From: Streptomyces sp. 549
Lineage (GTDB): Bacteria; Actinomycetota; Actinomycetes; Streptomycetales; Streptomycetaceae
Reading direction: 5' to 3'
Length of the DNA: 64,000 nucleotides
Assembly: GCF_030124175.1 (NCBI RefSeq)
Contig: NZ_JASKMT010000024.1
Span: 21,413 to 85,412, forward strand
In this document: positions 8,276 through 15,388 of the stretch, one piece after another
Position numbering within the stretch: the stretch's first letter is position 1
How the letters are laid out: each line of letters begins with the position of its first letter
Made by a program: the position numbers and the translations under genes
The notes under the pieces: generated by a model
Told to the model about the DNA's origin: nothing
The model's input: only the letters and a program-made list of their open reading frames with translations
Databases searched by the model: none

Positions 8276-8514
8276 ACGGGACGCCGGAGCTGTGCGGCGA
8301 GGTGCGGCCGGTGGAACTGCAGACGCCACCGCTCGTCGCCTCCCGGCTTCCGTGCGCGGAACCCACCGGGCACGACGCCCCACACCGGGACGCTCTCGGC
8401 CACCGATGGGTGGCTGGTCCCGAACTGGTGGAGGCCCTGGCGGTGACGTGCGCGGCCGAGTCCGTCCGGCAAGCGGGCCGCGCTGGGCTGGGTCGGGCGG
8501 CTTCCTCACGCTGA
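8272..8514 (+). CDS. 80-aa hypothetical protein ending the mini-gene string
   Basis: Fourth coupled gene, with GTG 8272 overlapping the previous TGA (8273-8275); an adjacent in-frame GTG at 8269 is an alternative. The product contains LCGEVRPVELQTPP, SRLPCAEPTGHDAPH and ELVEALAVTCAAESVRQAG. The cysteines and the short helical C-terminus suggest a folded small domain, but no family is recognised. The operon ends here; a hairpin follows at 8549-8582. Confidence 0.5.
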   Translation: MNGTPELCGEVRPVELQTPPLVASRLPCAEPTGHDAPHRDALGHRWVAGPELVEALAVTCAAESVRQAGRAGLGRAASSR

Positions 8515-8548
8515 CGGAGGGGAGGCAGCCGTCCCGCTTGCTCAGCGG

Positions 8549-8582
8549 TGGACCCCCGGCCGGACAGTCGGACGGGGGTCCA
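8549..8582 (+). terminator. hairpin after mini-gene operon
   Basis: Arms 8549-8557 (TGGACCCCC) and 8574-8582 (GGGGGTCCA) pair perfectly over 9 bp around a 16-nt loop. There is no U-tract, as is usual for Streptomyces. It lies 35 bp past the last mini-gene. Confidence 0.55.
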
Positions 8583-8591
8583 GGTGGCGGA

Positions 8592-8607
8592 GAGGCCTTC
8601 GGGCCTC
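8592..8607 (-). terminator. hairpin after dps
   Basis: A six-base-pair GAGGCC/GGCCTC stem closed by a TTCG tetraloop lies 5 bp downstream of the dps stop on the minus strand. Confidence 0.5.
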
Positions 8608-8612
8608 CGGCC

Positions 8613-9086
8613 TCACTTGCCGTTCTCGGCCTGGAACATCCAGTGGTGCTTCTCCAGGTCGCCGGTGATGGTGATGAGGATGTCCTCGGTGACGGGGTCC
8701 ACCTTGCCCGCGGCGGTCATGCGGGCGCGCATCTTCGCGACGACCGCGCCGAGGGCCTCGACCATGGTGTTCACGGCGTCGGCGTCCTTCTGCCAGCCCT
8801 CCGGCACCAGGGCCATGCTGCTGTCCCGGCCGACGGTGGACGCGCGGCCGTCCGGCGGGAGGCCGAGGGCCGAGGCGCGCTCCGCGACGATGTCGGAGTA
8901 CTGGCGGGCGGTGTCCACGACCTCGTCGAGCTGGAGGTGAACGGACCGGAAGCGGGGGCCGATCACGGTCCAGTGGATCTGCTTGGCGGCCAGCGACAGG
9001 TCGACGAGGTCGACCAGGGCGCCCTGCAGCGCCTCGCCCACGACCTTGAGGTCCTGCTCCGGCAGTGTGCTCTTCACGGCGTACAT
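8613..9086 (-). CDS. dps: Dps-family ferritin-like protein
   Basis: A 157-aa DNA-protecting or iron-storing ferritin-like protein. The Dps ferroxidase signature is plain: AAKQIHWTVIGPRFRSVH, then LDEVVDTARQYSDIVAER, giving the intersubunit histidine and the downstream aspartate/glutamate ligands. The C-terminal helix contains EDILITITGDLEKHHWMFQ. ATG 9086 gives the usual Dps length; the frame stays open upstream to 9242 but that part is unrelated. The N-terminal extension is short, so DNA binding through a long lysine tail is not evident. Flanked by an accessory cassette and by a non-coding stretch. Confidence 0.92.
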   Translation of the reverse strand: MYAVKSTLPEQDLKVVGEALQGALVDLVDLSLAAKQIHWTVIGPRFRSVHLQLDEVVDTARQYSDIVAERASALGLPPDGRASTVGRDSSMALVPEGWQKDADAVNTMVEALGAVVAKMRARMTAAGKVDPVTEDILITITGDLEKHHWMFQAENGK

Positions 9087-9989
9087 CCGATGACCACTTT
9101 CCCTATTCGCGTTGCCAGCTTGCAGTGGCTGTCCGGTTTCGCACCCCAGCGTATGACTTGTGCTGTTGTGCCGCGCTTCGCCGAGTGGTCTCGGCTGCCT
9201 CTGGCCGGGGCAACCGGGTGACCGGGTCTGCGGGGACCGCACGATGCAGCGCCGGGGTGCTGCACTGGGCCGCCTACCCGGTGAGCGCGCGTCCTATCGT
9301 CCGGATTGTGCGCCGTCGAGTCAGTCGTTCGGGTGATGCTGAGGGCGGCGCCGGGGAGGGTGCGGGACGCGATGGACGGTCGGGGAGACGGCCGGCGAGG
9401 GGTCATTACCGGCCATCTCCTGGGCGGAGGGGGTCAGGTCGCCCCGGGCTGCGCGTCCCCGGTCCGCTTGGGTGCGTCGAACGCGTGCCCGGCAGTGCGT
9501 TCGACAGGTGTCGGGCATTCCGTATGGGTCTGTTGTTATTCGGCGGCCCGCGGAACAAGGCCCGAGAGGTGTGCCCACGCATGAATGGCGTGGCATTTCC
9601 GGAGGGAAAAAGGATTCTGCGCGATTGCCATGGCAACAGGCGAACGGCAGGGTCGGCACGGCTCAAGCGGTGCCGCTGCCGGCGGCCCTGGCGAGTGGCT
9701 GCGAGCGCCATTGTTCGGCGCGCGGTGCGGGAAAGGAAAAGCAGGCGGGCAGGGCTTATGGCCGAAAAGTCGCCGTTCGGCCGGGGCTTCCCGTCGGTGG
9801 CAGGGAACGCCGGTTCGCACCATGCGGCGTCGGTGCGCCGGACGGGCGGCGGGGTGCGCCACGTCCGGTGGCCCGGCTCCGCCGAGGGGTGGAGCCGGGC
9901 CGCGGAGCCAGGCCGCCAGGGCCGCGACGCGGGGCGACGTGGGCTGACGAGCGACGACGCGCGCCGACGAGTGACGGTGAGTGACGCGG
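9087..9989. other. about 0.9 kb with no supported gene
   Basis: Between dps and the mreB-like gene no frame shows convincing protein character: the long plus frame is arginine-rich translated noise and runs into the mreB-like 3' end, and the minus frames are similar. It holds the dps promoter side (9087-9200), patches richer in A/T (about 9520-9650 and 9730-9770), and a small CCACGC/GCGTGG hairpin near 9576-9594. An unannotated RNA or decayed gene is possible. Confidence 0.4.
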
Positions 9990-11012
9990 TCAGATCGCTG
10001 CTGCGTTGGCCGGGGTGCTGAACGGCCGCTCCAGCCGGTCGAGTTCCTCCAGGCAGCGGCCGGTGCCGAGAGCCACGCAGTCCAGCGGGTCGTCCGCGAC
10101 GATGACCGGCATGCCGGTCTCCTCCACCAGCCGCTGGTCCAGGCCGTGCAGCAGCGCGCCGCCGCCGGTGAGTACGATTCCGCGCTCCATGATGTCGCTG
10201 TACAGCTCCGGCGGGCACTCGTCGAACGTGGACGCCACGGCGTCGATGATGGTCCGCACGGGTGCCTCGATCGCCTCCACCACGGCGTCGGTGCTCAGTT
10301 CGGCGAAGGCCGGCAGGCCCGTGGTCCTGTCCCGGCCGCGCACCGGGATGGTCGTCGCGTTGCCCAGCGCCATCTTGATGTGCTCGGCGGTGCGTTCGCC
10401 GACGGCGATGGAGTGCTCCTTCTCCACGTGGGTGGCGATGGCCGCGTCAAGCGAGTCGCCCGCCACCCGCACGGAACGGGCCGTCACCACGCCGCCGAGC
10501 GAGATGACGGCGATCTCGGTGGAGCCGCCGCCGATGTCCACGACCATCGAGCCGCGCGCCTCGTGCACCGGCAGGCCCGCCCCGATCGCCGCGGCCATCG
10601 GTTCCTCCACCAGGTGCACGGACTTGGCGCCCGCGCGGGCCGCGGTCTGGAGCACGGCCCGCCGCTCCACGCCGGTGACGCCGCTGGGCACGCAGACGAT
10701 GACGCGCGGATTGCGGCCCCGACGGCCCGGGCGCGCCTTGCGGATGAAGTGCCGCAGCATGCCCTCGGCCGCGTCGTAGTCGGAGATGACGCCGTCCTTC
10801 AGCGGTCGCAGCGCCGTGATGGACCCGGGGGTCCGGCCCACGGCGTCCTTCGCCTCGTGGCCGACGGCGAGGACCCGGCCGGTGCGGGCGTCCACCGCCA
10901 CCACCGAGGGTTCGTTCAGCACCACGCCCCGGCCCCGGACGTACACCAGGGTGTTCGCGGTGCCCAGATCTATTCCGATGTCCCGGGAACTGAACGACGT
11001 ACTTGTGGCCAT
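9990..11012 (-). CDS. MreB/Mbl-family actin-like protein
   Basis: A 340-aa bacterial actin homologue from ATG 11012. Phosphate 1 is IGIDLGTANTLVYVRGRG, then CVPSGVTGVERRAV, the adenosine and phosphate 2 region VVDIGGGSTEIAVISLGG, and the C-terminal GIVLTGGGALLHGLDQRL. It is close to MreB but shorter in the region after GERTAEHIKMALG, where the canonical acidic insertion is missing. No mreC or mreD neighbours are present, so it is a dispersed paralogue rather than the cell-wall mre operon; in Streptomyces such paralogues act in spore-wall or stress-related wall synthesis. The start at MATSTSFS is preferred over the upstream ATG 11066 because the family begins a few residues before IGIDLG. Confidence 0.9.
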   Translation of the reverse strand: MATSTSFSSRDIGIDLGTANTLVYVRGRGVVLNEPSVVAVDARTGRVLAVGHEAKDAVGRTPGSITALRPLKDGVISDYDAAEGMLRHFIRKARPGRRGRNPRVIVCVPSGVTGVERRAVLQTAARAGAKSVHLVEEPMAAAIGAGLPVHEARGSMVVDIGGGSTEIAVISLGGVVTARSVRVAGDSLDAAIATHVEKEHSIAVGERTAEHIKMALGNATTIPVRGRDRTTGLPAFAELSTDAVVEAIEAPVRTIIDAVASTFDECPPELYSDIMERGIVLTGGGALLHGLDQRLVEETGMPVIVADDPLDCVALGTGRCLEELDRLERPFSTPANAAAI

Positions 11013-11116
11013 GTTCGACCCGCTACTTTCATCAGTTTTGTCCGAAGTGTCCTGCGTGGCGAGCATAACCAGCTTCCCAGGCAGGCCGCCTGGCGTGCGT
11101 GGGGGATCATGGGGAC

Positions 11117-11827
11117 ATGGCTACCCATCTGATCACCGGGGCCGGTTCCGGCATCGGCGAGGCGCTCACCCAACGACTGCTCGAACGCGGCGACGACCTG
11201 TGGCTGCTGGCCCGGGACGCGGGCCGGGCCCGCCAACTGGCCGCCCGCTTCGAGGGAGTCGGCGGCACCGTGCACACCCTCGTCGGCGACCTGGCCGAGC
11301 CCGAACGGCTCTCCTGGGCGCTTGGCCACCAGACGCTGCCGGGGGAACTGGACTCGCTGCTGCATGTGGCCGGGATCGTCGAACTGGGCGCCGTCGGCGA
11401 GCTGACGCCGAAGGTGTGGCAGGCCACCATGGCCGCCAACCTCGTCGGCCCGGCCGAGCTGACCCGCCTGCTGCTGCCCCAACTCCGCCTGGCGCACGGC
11501 CATGTGCTGTTCGTGAACTCCGGCGCGGGCCTGCGCGCCAACGCGCAGTGGAGCGCCTACGCCGCCAGCAAGCACGGCCTGAAGGCCCTCGCAGACGCCC
11601 TGCGGGCGGAGGAGGAGCGCTACGGCATCCGGGTGAGCAGCGTCTACCCGGGCCGCACCGCGACGCCCATGCAGGAGAAGGTCCATCAGCAGGAGGGCAA
11701 GGAGTACGACGCCGCACGCTTCATCTCCGCGGAGTCCGTCGCGCGGACGCTGCTGACGGCGCTGGACATGCCGCGCGGCACGGAGATCACCGACCTGGGC
11801 ATCCGGCCGGGCGGCCGGGCCCGGTAG
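11117..11827 (+). CDS. short-chain dehydrogenase/reductase (SDR)
   Basis: A 236-aa NAD(P)-dependent oxidoreductase with a classical SDR layout: TGAGSGIGE for cofactor binding at residues 7-15, LHVAGIVELG (an NNAG-equivalent), FVNSGAG with the catalytic serine, and YAASKHG with the catalytic tyrosine and lysine. The tail contains VYPGRTATPMQEKVHQQEGKEY, typical of an actinobacterial subgroup of unknown substrate. ATG 11117 starts two residues before the nucleotide-binding strand; GTG 11099 is an in-frame alternative. It precedes the methionine-synthase-like gene, with two hairpins between them. Confidence 0.9.
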   Translation: MATHLITGAGSGIGEALTQRLLERGDDLWLLARDAGRARQLAARFEGVGGTVHTLVGDLAEPERLSWALGHQTLPGELDSLLHVAGIVELGAVGELTPKVWQATMAANLVGPAELTRLLLPQLRLAHGHVLFVNSGAGLRANAQWSAYAASKHGLKALADALRAEEERYGIRVSSVYPGRTATPMQEKVHQQEGKEYDAARFISAESVARTLLTALDMPRGTEITDLGIRPGGRAR

Positions 11828-11854
11828 GCGCCGAGGGCCGGCCAGGACCGTGTC

Positions 11855-11898
11855 CGGCAGCGGGCTGCCGTCTGCTCCCCGGCGGGTGCTCCGGGGAG
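11855..11898 (+). terminator. tandem hairpins after SDR gene
   Basis: Two perfect stems lie in series: 11855-11860 with 11865-11870 (CGGCAG/CTGCCG) and 11875-11882 with 11891-11898 (CTCCCCGG/CCGGGGAG). Confidence 0.5.
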
Positions 11899-11913
11899 TG
11901 CGACGACAGCCCT

Positions 11914-11925
11914 TAGGCTGCCGGA
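11914..11925 (+). promoter_or_regulatory. leaderless -10 box, methionine-synthase-like gene
   Basis: TAGGCT at 11914-11919 ends 6 nt before GTG 11926 and no SD is present, which fits a leaderless transcript starting at the GTG. Confidence 0.45.
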
Positions 11926-12957
11926 GTGAACGACACGAACGACACCTCGAAGTTCGGCTGGGGACCCGCCGCGGCCACCGGAATCGGATCCATGCCCGGC
12001 GGGGACGCCCGCGAGGCGGTGCGGACCGTCGTCGGCTCCCTGGAAGCCCTGCCCCATCTCCCGGAACTGCCCGCCCGCGGCCCCGGCGCCGACATGATCG
12101 GGCGGACCGCCGGCCTGCTCACCGAGCTGTACGCCCGCGTCGAGCCCAGCGGCTGGCGGATCGGTGACCGGCCCGGCCGGGACACCCGCCGGGCCCGCGC
12201 CTGGCTGGGCGAGGACCTGGACGCGCTGGAGGAGGCCACTCAGGGCTACCGGGGTGCGCTGAAGGTGTCCGCGGTCGGCCCGTGGACGCTGGCCGCGGCG
12301 CTGGAGCGGCGCAGCGGCGAGGCGATGCTGGGCGACGCCGGGGCCCGCCGGGACCTCGCGGCGTCGCTGGCTGACGGGCTGGCCGGGCACCTCGCCGAGG
12401 TGCGGCGGCGGGTGCCCGGCGCCAAGGTGGTCCTCCAGCTGGACGAACCGTCGCTCACCGCGGTGCTCACCGGCCAGGTGCCGACGGCCAGCGGCTACCG
12501 CACCCACCGCGCGGTGGACCGGACCGTGGTCGAGGACGGTCTGCGCGCCCTGGTGCGGGCCGCGGGTGAGAGCCCCGTGGTGGTGCACAGCTGCGCGCCC
12601 GGCGTGCCCTTCGCGCTGCTGCGCCGGGCCGGTGCCACCGGTGTCTCCTTCGACTTCTCGCTTCTCACGGAGAGTGAGGACGAGGTGCTCGGTGAGGCGG
12701 TGGAGGGCGGCACCGCGCTCTTCGCGGGCGTCGTCCCGGGTGTCGAGCCGGGCTCCGGCGGATTGTCAGACCCTGCCGGTAGCGTCATGGGTGTCAGGTC
12801 GCTTTGGCGCAGGCTGGGGTTGGCGCCCGGACTCCTCACCGAGTCCGTGGTGATCACCCCTGCCTGCGGTCTTGCGGGTGCCTCGCCGGCGTACGCGCGG
12901 CAGGTGCTCGCCCACTGCGCCCGGGCGGCGAGATCGCTCGCAGACAACCCTGAGTAA
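11926..12957 (+). CDS. cobalamin-independent methionine synthase-like (MetE C-terminal fold)
   Basis: A 343-aa single-domain protein of the UROD/MetE-C superfamily. It has ATGIGSMPGGDAREAV at the N-terminus, LDEPSL in the barrel, VVHSCAPG giving the His and Cys zinc ligands, and TPACGLAG giving the second cysteine. It lacks the N-terminal folate-binding barrel of full MetE (about 750 aa), so it resembles the short core methionine synthases or thiol methyltransferases of Actinobacteria and Archaea; the methyl donor is unknown. It ends 15 bp before ligA, with which it is probably co-transcribed. Confidence 0.85.
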   Translation: MNDTNDTSKFGWGPAAATGIGSMPGGDAREAVRTVVGSLEALPHLPELPARGPGADMIGRTAGLLTELYARVEPSGWRIGDRPGRDTRRARAWLGEDLDALEEATQGYRGALKVSAVGPWTLAAALERRSGEAMLGDAGARRDLAASLADGLAGHLAEVRRRVPGAKVVLQLDEPSLTAVLTGQVPTASGYRTHRAVDRTVVEDGLRALVRAAGESPVVVHSCAPGVPFALLRRAGATGVSFDFSLLTESEDEVLGEAVEGGTALFAGVVPGVEPGSGGLSDPAGSVMGVRSLWRRLGLAPGLLTESVVITPACGLAGASPAYARQVLAHCARAARSLADNPE

Positions 12958-12972
12958 CGGGAGGACGTAACG

Positions 12973-15153
12973 GTGGCTGCCGAACAGGACGCAGTCGTGC
13001 CCGCCGAGGTGCGCGAGGAGCACATGCGACTGGCGGAGCAGGTCGAGGAGCACCGCTTCCGCTACTACGTGCGGGACGCGCCCGTCGTCAGCGACGCCGA
13101 GTTCGACCGGCTGCTGCGCCGCCTGGAGGAGCTGGAGGAGCGCCACACCGAGCTGCGCACCCCCGACTCGCCCACCCAGAAGGTCGCCGGCAACTACGCC
13201 ACCGAGTTCACCGAGGTGGCGCACCGCGAGCGCATGCTCTCCCTGGACAACGCCTTCGACGACGCGGAGCTGGACTCCTGGGCCGAGCGGGTGGCCCGGG
13301 AACTGGAGGGCGTGCCGCACCACTTCCTGTGCGAGCACAAGATCGACGGCCTGGCCGTCAACCTCACCTACGAGAACGGCCGCCTCACCCGCGCCGCCAC
13401 CCGCGGTGACGGCCGCACGGGCGAGGACATCACCCCCAACGTCCGTACCATCGACGACATCCCCGAGCGGCTGACCGGCGAGGACGTGCCCTCGCTGGTC
13501 GAGATCCGGGGTGAGGTCTTCTTCCCGATGGCGCGGTTCCAGGAGCTGAACGCGCGCCTGGTCGCGGACGGCAAACCGCCGTTCGCCAACCCCCGCAACG
13601 CCGCCGCGGGCTCGCTGCGGCAGAAGGACCCCAAGGTCACCGCCACCCGCCCGCTGCACATGCTGGTGCACGGCATCGGCGCGCTGGAGGGCATGAGCCT
13701 GGACCGCCTCAGCCACGCCTACGACCTGCTCCGCGGCTGGGGCCTGCCCACGTCCGACCACAACCGGGTGGTCGACTCGCTGGAGGGCGTGCGCGAGTTC
13801 ATCGCCGAGTCCGGCACCCGCCGCCACGCCCTGGAGCACGAGATCGACGGCGCGGTGATCAAGCTCGACGAGATCCCGCTCCAGGGGCGGCTGGGCTCCA
13901 CCTCCCGTGCGCCGCGCTGGGCCATCGCGTGGAAGTTCCCGCCCGAGGAGGTCAACACCAAGCTGCTCGACATCCGGGTCGGCGTCGGCCGGACGGGCCG
14001 GGTGACGCCCTACGCGGTGGTCGAGCCCGTCATGGTGGCCGGCTCCGAAGTGGAGTTCGCCACCCTGCACAACCAGGAGGTGGTCAGGTCCAAGGGTGTG
14101 TTCATCGGCGACACGGTCGTGCTGCGCAAGGCAGGCGACGTCATCCCGGAGATCCTCGGCCCGGTGGCGGACCTCCGTGACGGCACCGAGCGCGAGTTCG
14201 TCATGCCCGCCGAGTGCCCCGACTGCGGTACCGCGCTGAAACCGGCCAAAGAGGGCGACATCGACCTGCGCTGCCCCAACGGGCAGTCCTGTCCGGCGCA
14301 GTTGCGGGAGCGGCTGTTCTACCTCACGGGCCGCAAGTGCCTCGACATCGAGAACTTCGGCTACGTCGTCGCGACGGCGCTGACCCAGCCGCTGGAGCCC
14401 TCCGAGCCGCCGCTGCGCGACGAGGGCGGCCTGTTCGACCTCACGGTGGAGCAGCTGCTCCCCATCAAGACCCACGTGCTCGACCCGGACAGCGGCCTGC
14501 CCAAGCGGGACCCGGAGACGGGCGAGGAGAAGGTCGTCACGCTTTTCGCCAACCAGAAGGGGGAGCCGCGCAAGAACACGCTGGCCATGCTGGAGCACAT
14601 CCAGGCCGCCAAGAACCGTCCGCTGGCCCGGATCATCACGGGTCTCTCCATCCGCCACGTGGGCCCGGTCGCCGCTGAGGCACTGGCCCGCGGCTTCCGC
14701 TCGCTGGACCGGATCGCGGAGGCCGACGAGGCGGAACTCGCCGCCACCGACGGCGTGGGGCCGACGATCGCCGCCTCCCTCAAGGAGTGGTTCGCGGTGG
14801 ACTGGCACCGCGACATCGTCGAACGCTGGCGGGCCGCCGGGGTGCGCATGGAGGAGGAGGGCGCCGAGGAGTCCGGGCCGCGCCCGCTGGAGGGCCTCAC
14901 CGTCGTCGTCACCGGAACCCTGGAGTCGCACACCAGGGACGGCGCCAAGGAGCAACTGCAGAAACTCGGGGCGAAAGTCACCGGGTCCGTTTCCAAGAAG
15001 ACGTCCTTCGTCGTGGTCGGCGACAATCCCGGCTCGAAGTACGACAAAGCCGTTCAGGCGAAGGTGCCGATTCTGAACGAGGACGGATTCGCCGTACTGC
15101 TGGAGAACGGACCGGACGCGGCACGCGAAATCGCCGTGAACCCACCCGAGTGA
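12973..15153 (+). CDS. ligA: NAD-dependent DNA ligase LigA
   Basis: The replicative and repair ligase, 726 aa, normal family length. GTG 12973 follows GGGAGG at 12959-12964. Domains in order: Ia (residues 1-75), adenylation domain with the active-site lysine in CEHKIDGLAVN (K123), OB fold, zinc finger with CPDC and CPNGQSC, helix-hairpin-helix region with GLSIRHVGPVAAEAL and GVGPTIAASL, and a C-terminal BRCT domain (about 640-720, GLTVVVTGTLESHTRDGAK). All key residues are present. Follows the methionine-synthase-like gene in the same transcription unit. Confidence 0.97.
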   Translation: MAAEQDAVVPAEVREEHMRLAEQVEEHRFRYYVRDAPVVSDAEFDRLLRRLEELEERHTELRTPDSPTQKVAGNYATEFTEVAHRERMLSLDNAFDDAELDSWAERVARELEGVPHHFLCEHKIDGLAVNLTYENGRLTRAATRGDGRTGEDITPNVRTIDDIPERLTGEDVPSLVEIRGEVFFPMARFQELNARLVADGKPPFANPRNAAAGSLRQKDPKVTATRPLHMLVHGIGALEGMSLDRLSHAYDLLRGWGLPTSDHNRVVDSLEGVREFIAESGTRRHALEHEIDGAVIKLDEIPLQGRLGSTSRAPRWAIAWKFPPEEVNTKLLDIRVGVGRTGRVTPYAVVEPVMVAGSEVEFATLHNQEVVRSKGVFIGDTVVLRKAGDVIPEILGPVADLRDGTEREFVMPAECPDCGTALKPAKEGDIDLRCPNGQSCPAQLRERLFYLTGRKCLDIENFGYVVATALTQPLEPSEPPLRDEGGLFDLTVEQLLPIKTHVLDPDSGLPKRDPETGEEKVVTLFANQKGEPRKNTLAMLEHIQAAKNRPLARIITGLSIRHVGPVAAEALARGFRSLDRIAEADEAELAATDGVGPTIAASLKEWFAVDWHRDIVERWRAAGVRMEEEGAEESGPRPLEGLTVVVTGTLESHTRDGAKEQLQKLGAKVTGSVSKKTSFVVVGDNPGSKYDKAVQAKVPILNEDGFAVLLENGPDAAREIAVNPPE

Positions 15154-15388
15154 CCCAGCCGCCGTGACCGTGTCTGTTCGAATGCCGTGCGAGCGGCTGC
15201 CGGGTCGTCGTGTCACCGTCCGTTCCGTACTGCGAACGCGGCCGTACGGCATCTGACGGACCGGCAGCAGACCCGGGACCGCATTCGGGCAACCCCGGCC
15301 GATCGCTGCCCTCTTGTCGATCCGCGGCCTAGTGTGGATACGTGCGCCTGCCGTGGCGTGGGCACCGACGGCCTTGAGAGGGACGCGC

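Noticed and set aside
9065..10021. 318-aa plus frame after dps
   Set aside because: Arg-rich, no motifs, crosses the 3' end of the mreB-like gene.
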